Assembly: GCF_014268505.2 (NCBI RefSeq)
Contig: NZ_JABWQP020000012.1
Span: forward strand, 1-64,000
Direction: 5' to 3'
DNA: 64,000 bases
From: Pseudomonas khorasanensis
GTDB lineage: Bacteria > Pseudomonadota > Gammaproteobacteria > Pseudomonadales > Pseudomonadaceae
Shown: in pieces, positions 32,837-40,669 of the stretch
Numbering within the stretch: position 1 is the first letter of the stretch
Layout: every line of letters starts with the position of its first letter
Translations under genes and position numbers: made by a program
The notes under the pieces: generated by a model
The model's input: only the letters and a program-made list of their open reading frames with translations
Told to the model about the DNA's origin: nothing
Databases searched by the model: none

Positions 32837-34570
32837 TCAGGCGTTGGCGGGTTCCAGCGCCAACTCCACAACCTCGGGCCGCTTGAGCAGCGCATAGACC
32901 ACCGCCGTCACCAGGCTACCCGCGACAATCGCCAGCAAATACAGCAACGCATGGTTGATCGCGTTGGGAATCGCCAGCACAAACAACCCACCGTGCGGCG
33001 CCATCAGTTTGCAGCCGAAGTACATCGACAGTGCACCGGTCAACGCGCCGCCCGCGATGCTCGCCGGAATGACCCGCAACGGGTCCTTCGCCGCAAACGG
33101 AATCGCCCCTTCGGAAATAAAGCACAGGCCCAGCACGAATGCCGCTTTGCCGGCCTCGCGTTCAGTCCGGGCAAACTTGCGCCGCGCAATGAACGTGGCG
33201 ATCCCCAGCCCGATCGGCGGCACCATGCCGGCAGCCATGGTTGCGGCCATCGGTGCGTAACTCTGCGAAGCCAGCAACCCCACCGAGAAGGCGTACGCAG
33301 CTTTGTTGATCGGTCCGCCGAGGTCGACACACATCATGCCGCCGAGCAGCACGCCGAGCAGAATCGCGTTGGTGGTGCCCATGCTGTCGAGGAACTGGGT
33401 GAGCGCGGCCAGCATGCCGGCCACCGGTTTGCCGACCACGTAAATCATCACCAGCCCGGTGAACAGACTGGCGAGCAGCGGGATGATCAGAATCGGTTTC
33501 AACGCTTCCAGGCTTTGTGGCAATTTCACATAGCGGGCGATAGCTTTGGCGGCGTAACCGGCGATGAAACCGGCAATAATCCCGCCGATGAAACCGGCGC
33601 CCAAAGTGCCCGCCAACAAGCCGCCGATCATCCCCGGCGCGAGGCCCGGACGGTCAGCAATCGAGTAGGCAATGTAACCGGCCAGCAGCGGCACCATCAG
33701 CTTGAACGCGGTTTCACCGCCGATCTGCATCAATGCCGCCGCCAGCGTTCCCTCTTCCTTGTAAGCGGTGATGCCGAAAACGAACGACAGCGCGATCAGC
33801 AAACCGCCCGCCACCACCATCGGCAGCATGTACGACACCCCGGTGAGAAGGTGTTTGTAGACGCCGGTTTTTTCAGACTTGGCCGCAGCCTTGCCATCGC
33901 TCGCCGCGCTTTCCTGCTGTCCTTCGGCCAGTGCTTTTTTGAGTGTGGCTTCGGACTGCTTCAACGCGATCCCCGTGCCGCAGCGGTAGATCTTCTTGCC
34001 GGCGAAACGCTCAGTGGCGACGTCGATATCCGCCGCCAGCAGCACCACGTCGGCTTCGGCGATGGCCGTTGCGCTGAGCGGTGTTTTCGCGCCCACCGAG
34101 CCCTGGGTTTCGACCTGCAGTTCATAGCCCAGACGCTTGGCGGTTTGCTGCAAGGCTTCGGCGGCCATGAACGTATGGGCGACACCGGTCGGGCAGGCGG
34201 TAATGGCAACGATGCGCGGCGCACGCGGCGCATCGATAGCCGGCTCGGCCTCGCTGGCAACGTAGACTTCGGCCTCTTCAGCCCCCCGACGCAGCACCGC
34301 TTCGACATCCTGCAGCGCCTGCGCCGGTGCAATCCGGAACACGCGCTTGCCGACGAACCGGGTCATGTCCACCGCGCCGGTGGCGACCAGCAACACCCAC
34401 TCGGCGGCTTCGATGGTCGCCGCCGACAACTCGCGTTCCGGGTGCGCCGGATCGACCACTTCCACGCTGGTGCTCCAGCCCTGACGCTGCGCCGCGGCAT
34501 CGAGCAAACGCGCGCAGAGGACACTGGTGACCATGCCGTTCGGGCAAGCCGTAACAATGGCTAACTTCAT
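32837..34570 (-). CDS. fruA: Fructose PTS enzyme IIB'BC (FruA)
   Basis: A 577-residue fructose permease that imports fructose and phosphorylates it to fructose-1-phosphate. Two IIB domains occur at the N-terminus: the first (residues 1-100, TACPNGMVTSV) is the degenerate B' copy, the second (about 118-215) keeps the phospho-Cys loop ITACPTGVAHTFMAAEAL. The IIC membrane domain follows from about residue 240 (TGVSYMLPMVVAGGLLIAL...). Length matches Pseudomonas FruA (about 580). It is the last gene of fruBKA; GAGGG precedes the ATG and the gap to fruK is 11 bases. Confidence 0.96.
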   Translation of the reverse strand: MKLAIVTACPNGMVTSVLCARLLDAAAQRQGWSTSVEVVDPAHPERELSAATIEAAEWVLLVATGAVDMTRFVGKRVFRIAPAQALQDVEAVLRRGAEEAEVYVASEAEPAIDAPRAPRIVAITACPTGVAHTFMAAEALQQTAKRLGYELQVETQGSVGAKTPLSATAIAEADVVLLAADIDVATERFAGKKIYRCGTGIALKQSEATLKKALAEGQQESAASDGKAAAKSEKTGVYKHLLTGVSYMLPMVVAGGLLIALSFVFGITAYKEEGTLAAALMQIGGETAFKLMVPLLAGYIAYSIADRPGLAPGMIGGLLAGTLGAGFIGGIIAGFIAGYAAKAIARYVKLPQSLEALKPILIIPLLASLFTGLVMIYVVGKPVAGMLAALTQFLDSMGTTNAILLGVLLGGMMCVDLGGPINKAAYAFSVGLLASQSYAPMAATMAAGMVPPIGLGIATFIARRKFARTEREAGKAAFVLGLCFISEGAIPFAAKDPLRVIPASIAGGALTGALSMYFGCKLMAPHGGLFVLAIPNAINHALLYLLAIVAGSLVTAVVYALLKRPEVVELALEPANA

Positions 34571-34581
34571 GACAAACCCTC

Positions 34582-35523
34582 TTATTGTTCTGTCAGGGGG
34601 CGCACGCGCACGCCCTGTTCGAGCTGCGCCAGGTGCGCGGCGTCGTTGATGCCGAAACCGATCTGGGTCACCGCCATCGCGGCAATCGCCGTGGCCGTGC
34701 GCAGGGTCTGCTCGGGTGTGTGGGCGCTGAGCAATCCATGAAGCATGCCAGCCAGCAATGAATCGCCGGCACCGACCGTGCTCGCGACGCTGACCTTTGG
34801 CGGCGTAGCGTGCAAGGCCGAGCCGACACTGAACCAGTTCACCCCGTCAGCGCCGTGGGAGATCACCACGTGCTCGATGCCCTGGGCATGCAAGCGTGCA
34901 GCCGCTTGCGCCTCGGCCATTGGTGAAACCACGTCGCAACCGAGGGCGTCGGCCAGCTCCTCGGTGTTCGGTTTGATCAGCCAGGGGCTGGCCTGCAATG
35001 CGGCGCGCAACGCTTCACCACTGGAGTCGAGGGCGACTTTCAAGCCGAGCGCATTCAGTTTTTCAATCAGCTCACGCAACCATTGCGCGGTGACGCCACG
35101 CGGCAAACTGCCGGCGACCACCACCACATCGTGACCCGGCGCAATCTGCAGCAGGCGATCAAGCAACGCTTGTTGCGCGGCTCCATCGACCACTGGCCCC
35201 GGGCCGTTGATGTCGGTGATGCGCCCGTCCTGCTCGGCGACTTTGATGTTGCTGCGGGTTTCGCCCGGCACGCGGATAAACGCGTCGACAAAACCGCGCT
35301 TGGCGAACAGCGTTTCGAACGCCTGCTGATTGTCCTCGCCGAGAAAGCCGCTGACCGTCAGTTGATGGCCGAGGTCGGCCAGCACTTGCGCGACGTTCAC
35401 GCCTTTGCCGGCAGCGTGGCTGTGCATCTCTTCGCTGCGATTGACCTGACCGGCATCCAGCCGTGTCAGCTCGACGGTGAGGTCGAGCGCCGGGTTGAGG
35501 GTCAGGGTAAGAATCTTGGCCAT
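34582..35523 (-). CDS. fruK: 1-phosphofructokinase (FruK)
   Basis: A 313-residue PfkB-family kinase converting fructose-1-phosphate to fructose-1,6-bisphosphate. Landmarks: LTLNPALDLTVEL at the start, the GKGVNVAQVL sugar-binding region, and the C-terminal anion-hole and catalytic-Asp motif VGAGDSLLAGML. Its ATG overlaps the fruB stop (TAATG), so production is coupled to FruB. Confidence 0.96.
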   Translation of the reverse strand: MAKILTLTLNPALDLTVELTRLDAGQVNRSEEMHSHAAGKGVNVAQVLADLGHQLTVSGFLGEDNQQAFETLFAKRGFVDAFIRVPGETRSNIKVAEQDGRITDINGPGPVVDGAAQQALLDRLLQIAPGHDVVVVAGSLPRGVTAQWLRELIEKLNALGLKVALDSSGEALRAALQASPWLIKPNTEELADALGCDVVSPMAEAQAAARLHAQGIEHVVISHGADGVNWFSVGSALHATPPKVSVASTVGAGDSLLAGMLHGLLSAHTPEQTLRTATAIAAMAVTQIGFGINDAAHLAQLEQGVRVRPLTEQ

Positions 35524-38384
35524 TACAGGGCCTCCACTAATGCGCGCACTTCATTCGCGCTGCCCACGGCCAGGGCTTGTTGAGCAAGGGTTTGCGCCTG
35601 GGTCAGGCTGAGTTCACGGATGCGTGCCTTGACCTCGGCAATGCTGCGCCCGGACACGCTGAGTTCATCGACGCCGAGGCCAACCAGCACCGGCACCGCC
35701 AGCGGATCGGCTGCCAGCTCGCCGCACACGCCGACCCATTTGCCGTGGGCATGGGCCGCGCGGACGGTGATGTCGATCAGTTGCAGCACCGCCGGGTGCA
35801 AGCCGTCAGCCTGCGCCGACAGTGTCGGATGACCACGGTCGATCGCCAGGGTGTACTGGGTCAGGTCGTTGGTGCCGACGCTGAAGAAATCGACTTCCCT
35901 GGCCAGAACCGGCGCAAGCAATGCGGCGGACGGCACTTCGATCATGATCCCCAGTTGCAGATCGGCCACCGGAATTTCCAGACGCAGACGTTCAGTCATG
36001 TCGCGGGCCTGACGCCACTCTTCGACACTCCCGACCATCGGGAACATGATTCGCAGCGGACGGTTGTCCGCCGACCGCAACAGGGCACGCAATTGCGCTT
36101 CCATGATTTGCGGACGCTGCAAGGTCAGGCGAATGCCGCGCACGCCAAGGAAGGGGTTTTCCTCTTTGGCGATCGGCCAATACGGCAGCGGTTTGTCGCC
36201 GCCGACATCCAGCGTACGCACCACCAGCGGCCGACCGGCGAGGCCATCGAGCACGCGGCGGTATTCGGCTTCTTGCGTCGCCTCATCCGGAGCCTGCGGA
36301 TGGGCCATGAAAATCAGTTCGGTACGCAGCAGACCGATGCCTTCGGCGCCCTGCTCTACCGCGCTGGCCACCCCGGCGCTTTCGCCAATGTTGGCGAACA
36401 CTTCGACGGCGTGGCCGTCGGTGGTGTGCGCCGGTTGGTGACGCTGCTCGGCGGCAATCTTCAGACGCTGGTCACGGGTGTCGCGTTCTTCGGCGGCGCG
36501 TTGCAGGGTGGCGGCATCCGCGTCGACATGCAGGCGTCCGCGCTGACCGTCGAGCAGTAATGGCGTGCCCGGATTTAGCAACAGCACGGCGGGGCCTGCG
36601 CCGACCAGCGCCGGGATGCCCAACGCGCGGGCGACGATTGCACTGTGCGCCGTCGCCCCGCCGCGAGCGGTGAGAATCCCCGCCACTCGCGCCGGGTCCA
36701 AACGCGCGACATCGGACGGACCGACCTCGTCCATCACCAAAATGTACGGCTGCTCCGGTTCGTTCGCCGTCTGTATGCCGCACAGTTGCGCAAGCACTCG
36801 ACGACCGATGTCACGCAGGTCGGCGGCGCGCTCGGCGAGCAACGCGTCCTGTAGCGACTCCTGCTGTTTGGCGGCCGCTTCGATCACCGCCATCCAGGCC
36901 GCTTCGGCGCTTTCGCCTTGCTTTAGACGCGTGTCGACTTCGTCGGTCAGATCCGGGTCGTCGAGCATTTCCTGGTGAGTGATGAAAATTTCGCGGATCG
37001 CTTTAGCCTTGCTGCGCTCGATCAGGCCTTGGATATCGCGGCGGACATCCGCCAGAGCCTGGAAGAGGCGCTCGCGCTCGATGGCGGCGGACTCGCCGCG
37101 CAACGGGTAATCAATGGTTTGCTGCACTTGAATATGCGCCGGGCCGATGGCAATGCCCGGTGCGGCAGGGATCGCTTGCAGCAGGCTGCCGGACGCCGGG
37201 GCAACCACGACTTCGGCGATGTCGGCAATGACTTCGCGCTGTTGGCTCACGGCCGGCAGCGGCTCGACTTCCTCACCCAGGCCCTCTTCAATCGCGGCGA
37301 GCAAGGCCGGCAAGGCATCGGCAGCGATGCCCGGTTCGGCGATCAATTCCAGGATCTGACCGCGACGGGCGCCGAGGCTGAGTAGTTTACTCAAGCTCTT
37401 CACCGACACGGCGCTGTCCTGGCTGTCGACGATGCGCACACGAATCTCGCCGTCGAAGCTTTTCGCCAACTGCGCGAGGATCTTTGCCGGGCGCGCATGC
37501 AAGCCGTGTGCATTGGCCAGCGCAATGCGTGCGCTAGGCCAGTCGGCCGGTAACTCACCGCCGAGCACTTCGAGGACTTTACGGCTGCTGGTGGCGCGGC
37601 CCAGTTCGTGGCCGCGTCCCTCGATCAGTAACGCGCACAGACGCTCAAGCAGGGCTTGATGCGCCTCGCCAAGGCTGGCCAGACAAAACAGACCGCTGAG
37701 CGGCTGACCCAGATAGCGCATCGGTTTGTCGGGAGTGACGAAGGCCAGGCCCGGGCGCTTCACGGTCTGCTCGCTGTGCAACCACCACAGGCCATCGCCC
37801 AACGGCAGCGCTTCGACCTGCTGCAACACACCGGCAAAACCGTTGCTGACACAATCGGCCTGTCGCAGCAGACGCGCGCCGCGCCAGACCAGTTCTTCGA
37901 AATCGTCGGCCGATACGCCGAGGCCAATCATCTGCGCATCCAGCGCCAGTTCCTGCGGCGCGCCTTGCAGCAGTTTCAGCAGCGCTTCTGGCGAACTGGC
38001 GCGACGCAGGGCCTGACCCAGGTCGGTCTCGCCCAGCGCACGGGTGAGCAACTGCAGCAGGCGCAGATGTTCATCGGATTTGGCCGCAATGCCGATCGCC
38101 AGGTAAACGATCTGGCCGTCTCCCCAATCCACGCCCTCGGGAAACTGCATCAGACGTACGCCTGTAGCGAACACCTGATCGCGGGTTTCGGGGGTTCCGT
38201 GGGGAATGGCAATACCTTGGCCGAGAAAGGTCGAACCCTGGGCTTCCCGGGCCTGCAAGCCGGCGAGGTAACCCTCGGCGACCAGACCATCGGCCACCAG
38301 ATGGTTGGCGAGCAATTGCAGGGCAGCGGGTTTATCCACGGCCGATTGGCCCATGGATATCTGCTCTATAGTGAGCTCGAGCAT
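35523..38384 (-). CDS. fruB: Fructose PTS multiphosphoryl transfer protein, EIIA-HPr-EI (FruB)
   Basis: A 953-residue fusion that carries the whole phosphorelay from PEP to FruA. Order: EIIA-Fru (1-145, phospho-His62 in IPHGTPE), a linker that may be a degenerate EIIA-like domain (150-275), HPr (285-370, phospho-His296 in GLHARPA) and enzyme I (405-953, phospho-His580 in GGATAHSAIVA, with PEP-binding NPFLGVRGIRL and the C-terminal CGELA). Pseudomonads have no general sugar PTS, so this single protein replaces separate EI and HPr for fructose. The ATG at 38384 has AAGGAG 7 bases upstream. First gene of fruBKA, divergent from the regulator fruR, with the operator between them. Confidence 0.96.
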   Translation of the reverse strand: MLELTIEQISMGQSAVDKPAALQLLANHLVADGLVAEGYLAGLQAREAQGSTFLGQGIAIPHGTPETRDQVFATGVRLMQFPEGVDWGDGQIVYLAIGIAAKSDEHLRLLQLLTRALGETDLGQALRRASSPEALLKLLQGAPQELALDAQMIGLGVSADDFEELVWRGARLLRQADCVSNGFAGVLQQVEALPLGDGLWWLHSEQTVKRPGLAFVTPDKPMRYLGQPLSGLFCLASLGEAHQALLERLCALLIEGRGHELGRATSSRKVLEVLGGELPADWPSARIALANAHGLHARPAKILAQLAKSFDGEIRVRIVDSQDSAVSVKSLSKLLSLGARRGQILELIAEPGIAADALPALLAAIEEGLGEEVEPLPAVSQQREVIADIAEVVVAPASGSLLQAIPAAPGIAIGPAHIQVQQTIDYPLRGESAAIERERLFQALADVRRDIQGLIERSKAKAIREIFITHQEMLDDPDLTDEVDTRLKQGESAEAAWMAVIEAAAKQQESLQDALLAERAADLRDIGRRVLAQLCGIQTANEPEQPYILVMDEVGPSDVARLDPARVAGILTARGGATAHSAIVARALGIPALVGAGPAVLLLNPGTPLLLDGQRGRLHVDADAATLQRAAEERDTRDQRLKIAAEQRHQPAHTTDGHAVEVFANIGESAGVASAVEQGAEGIGLLRTELIFMAHPQAPDEATQEAEYRRVLDGLAGRPLVVRTLDVGGDKPLPYWPIAKEENPFLGVRGIRLTLQRPQIMEAQLRALLRSADNRPLRIMFPMVGSVEEWRQARDMTERLRLEIPVADLQLGIMIEVPSAALLAPVLAREVDFFSVGTNDLTQYTLAIDRGHPTLSAQADGLHPAVLQLIDITVRAAHAHGKWVGVCGELAADPLAVPVLVGLGVDELSVSGRSIAEVKARIRELSLTQAQTLAQQALAVGSANEVRALVEAL

Positions 38385-38531
38385 GCGATCTCCTTTTTGG
38401 CGCGGATGACGCCAGGTATTGTTTTGGTTGGTCACAGCTTAGGCGCTTGCAGCGTTGCTTTTCAGCAGCTGTTTTGGCGGTTTCACGGCCGAACCGGCCA
38501 AAGGCGTCTAAAACGTAGAAAATACGCTTGC

Positions 38532-38543
38532 TGAAACGTTTAA
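38532..38543. promoter_or_regulatory. FruR (Cra) operator
   Basis: TGAAACGTTTAA, read on the other strand TTAAACGTTTCA, is an exact match to the operator reported for the P. putida FruR/Cra protein. It lies in the 304-bp divergent region, 148 bp before fruB and 145 bp before fruR. Fructose-1-phosphate should release the repressor. Nothing else was recognised in 38385-38688. Confidence 0.85.
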
Positions 38544-38688
38544 TCTAGATTGATCGGCACGTTACTCGATAATGTCTCATCCTTGAAGTCCAACTTGTCG
38601 GATGCGCTGCGACAATGCTCGTCTGCCTGAATCGGGTAGGATTGGCGAAAATCTTGCGGCAAGCTCGCAAAAACAAGGAAATCCCGGG

Positions 38689-39684
38689 TTGAAACTCAGT
38701 GATATCGCGCGGTTGGCCGGAGTGTCCGTGACCACCGCCAGCTACGTCATCAACGGCAAGGCCGAACAGCAACGCATCAGCAACGCGACGGTGGAGCGCG
38801 TGCGCGCGGTGGTCGATCTGCACGGCTTCACGCCCAATCCGCAAGCGGCCGGCCTGCGCAGCCGGCACACGCGCACCCTTGGTTTTATCCTGCCGGACCT
38901 GGAAAACCCCAGTTACGCACGGATCGCCAAGCTGCTGGAGCAAGGCGCGCGGGCACGCGGTTATCAACTGCTGATCGCCAGCTCCGATGATGCGCCGGAC
39001 AGCGAACGCCAGTTGCTGCAACTGTTCCGCGCCCGCCGCTGTGATGCGTTGATCGTCGCCAGTTGCCTGCCGGCCGGTGACGACAGTTACCATCAGTTGC
39101 AGGCCAAGGGGCTGCCAGTCATCGCCATCGACCGGGTCATGGAGCCAGAGCATTTCTGCTCGGTCATCAGCGACGACCGCGAGGCCAGCCTGCACCTGAC
39201 CCAGAGTCTGCTCGATCCGCAGCTCAAGCAAATTGTCCTGCTCGGCGCCCGCGCGGAACTGAGCATCAGTCAGGAGCGTGCTGCCGGTTTCAAGCAGGCC
39301 CTCAGCGATTTCGAAGGCGAAGTGCTGATCGAACACGCGGAATCCTTCAGTCGCGAATGCGGCAAGCAATTGATGGAAGAACTCCTGCAACGTCTGGGGC
39401 ATTTACCCGATGCGCTGGTGACCACTTCCTACGTACTGCTGCAAGGCGTGTTCGATGCGCTGCACGATTTCCCGCTGAAATCGCGACCGCTGCGCCTCGG
39501 CACTTTCGGTGATACGCAGTTGCTGGACTTCCTGCCGCTGCCGGTCAACGCCATGGCCCAGCAGCATCAATTGATTGCCGATAAAGCGCTGGAGCTGGCC
39601 TTGGCCGCCGTCGAGCAGTCGGAATACAAGCCGGGCGTGCAGGCCATTGCCCGTACCTTCAAGCAGCGTATTCGCCGGGACTGA
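38689..39684 (+). CDS. fruR: Fructose operon regulator FruR/Cra, LacI family
   Basis: A 331-residue repressor: LacI helix-turn-helix at residues 1-22 (MKLSDIARLAGVSVTTASYVI when the TTG start is read as Met), hinge NPQAAGLRSRHT, then a periplasmic-binding-like effector domain. The start is TTG at 38689 with AAGGA upstream, giving the known Pseudomonas length; the ATG at 38602 would add 29 residues ahead of the DNA-binding domain and is unlikely. It is divergent from fruBKA and is expected to bind the TTAAACGTTTCA site. The nuclease gene follows after only 3 bases, suggesting co-transcription. Confidence 0.94.
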   Translation: MKLSDIARLAGVSVTTASYVINGKAEQQRISNATVERVRAVVDLHGFTPNPQAAGLRSRHTRTLGFILPDLENPSYARIAKLLEQGARARGYQLLIASSDDAPDSERQLLQLFRARRCDALIVASCLPAGDDSYHQLQAKGLPVIAIDRVMEPEHFCSVISDDREASLHLTQSLLDPQLKQIVLLGARAELSISQERAAGFKQALSDFEGEVLIEHAESFSRECGKQLMEELLQRLGHLPDALVTTSYVLLQGVFDALHDFPLKSRPLRLGTFGDTQLLDFLPLPVNAMAQQHQLIADKALELALAAVEQSEYKPGVQAIARTFKQRIRRD

Positions 39685-39687
39685 ATC

Positions 39688-40479
39688 GTGGAGCTGATCG
39701 ACAGCCACACCCATCTGGACTTCCCCGACTTCGACGCCGATCGCTCGGCGTTGCTGGCCGAAAGCCGAGCATTGGGCGTGCGCCGCATGGTGGTGCTGGG
39801 GGTTTATGCGGGTAACTGGCAGCGCGTCTGGGACCTGGTGCAAAGCGATGCCGATCTGTACGCGGCGTTCGGTCTGCACCCGGTGTATCTCGACCAGCAT
39901 CGTCCCGAGGATTTGCATGCGTTGGGTGATTGGCTGACGCGCTTGCGCGGCCATCGGCAGTTGTGCGCGGTGGGCGAAATTGGCCTGGATTACTTCATCG
40001 AAACGCTGGATCGCGAACGGCAGCAGGCGTTATTCGAAGCGCAGCTGCAACTGGCAGCAGATTTTGAATTGCCTGCGCTGATCCACGTACGCCGCAGCCA
40101 CGCAGCAGTGATCGCCACGCTCAAGCGCTTCAAACTGAAACGCGCCGGGATCATCCATGCTTTCGCCGGCAGCCGTGAAGAAGCACGGGAGTACATCAAG
40201 CTTGGTTTCAAACTGGGCCTGGGGGGCGCGCCGACCTGGCCGCAAGCGTTGCGCATGCATCGGGTCCTGCCCGAACTGCCGCTTGACTCGGTGGTACTGG
40301 AAACCGACTCACCGGACATGGCGCCGGCAATGTTTCCCGGGCTGCGCAACAGCCCGGCGCATCTGCCGGCGATTTGCGCGGCACTGGCCCAGCTGATGAA
40401 TATCACCCCTGAACAACTCGCCAGCGCCAGCACGGCCAACTGCAGCGAAGTCTTCGGCTGGTTACACGAACCCTTGTAG
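39688..40479 (+). CDS. TatD-family metal-dependent hydrolase (DNase)
   Basis: A 263-residue TIM-barrel hydrolase. Metal-binding motifs: the N-terminal SHTHLDFPDFD, the GEIGLDYF glutamate, an H in LIHVRRSH, IIHAFAGSREEA and the late LETDSPDM. TatD enzymes are 3'-5' DNases; many members have unknown substrates. The start is GTG at 39688, three bases after the fruR stop, without a strong ribosome site, so translation is probably coupled to fruR. Length is normal. A complex REP element lies at the 3' end. Confidence 0.9.
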   Translation: MELIDSHTHLDFPDFDADRSALLAESRALGVRRMVVLGVYAGNWQRVWDLVQSDADLYAAFGLHPVYLDQHRPEDLHALGDWLTRLRGHRQLCAVGEIGLDYFIETLDRERQQALFEAQLQLAADFELPALIHVRRSHAAVIATLKRFKLKRAGIIHAFAGSREEAREYIKLGFKLGLGGAPTWPQALRMHRVLPELPLDSVVLETDSPDMAPAMFPGLRNSPAHLPAICAALAQLMNITPEQLASASTANCSEVFGWLHEPL

Positions 40480-40653
40480 GAGCTGCGGCACGCTGCGATC
40501 TTTTGATTACCGATCATTCCCACGCTCCGCGTGGGAATGCAGCAAGGGACGCTCTGCGTCCCATAGCCGACGCAGAGCGTCGGAAGAGGCATTCCCACGC
40601 AGAGCATGGGAACGATCAGTTGATAAGATCGCAGCGTTCCGCAGCTCCTACAA
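40476..40653. repeat. Nested REP element: GTAGGAGCTG doublet interrupted by a second repeat
   Basis: The outer arms (40476-40508 and 40622-40653) are the GTAGGAGCTG...GATCTTTTGAT family, here with a spacer enlarged to over 110 bases. The spacer holds a complete element of a different family (separate entry). The outer arm begins within the last codons of the TatD-like gene. Confidence 0.9.
40511..40618. repeat. Inner repeat of the GATCATTCCCACGC family
   Basis: CGATCATTCCCACGC...CGTGGGAATGC at the left and GCATTCCCACGC...CATGGGAACGATCAG at the right form inverted ends, with GACGCTCTGCGTC / GACGCAGAGCGTC arms inside. The element fits neatly in the loop of the outer REP, as if inserted there. 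Confidence 0.85.
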
Positions 40654-40669
40654 GGGATGTGTGTTCGGC

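Noticed and set aside
32717..34564. A 615-codon open frame antisense to fruA
   Set aside because: It mirrors the GC-biased third positions of fruA on the opposite strand, is rich in Arg/His/Gln low-complexity sequence, begins inside a REP element and has no ribosome site.
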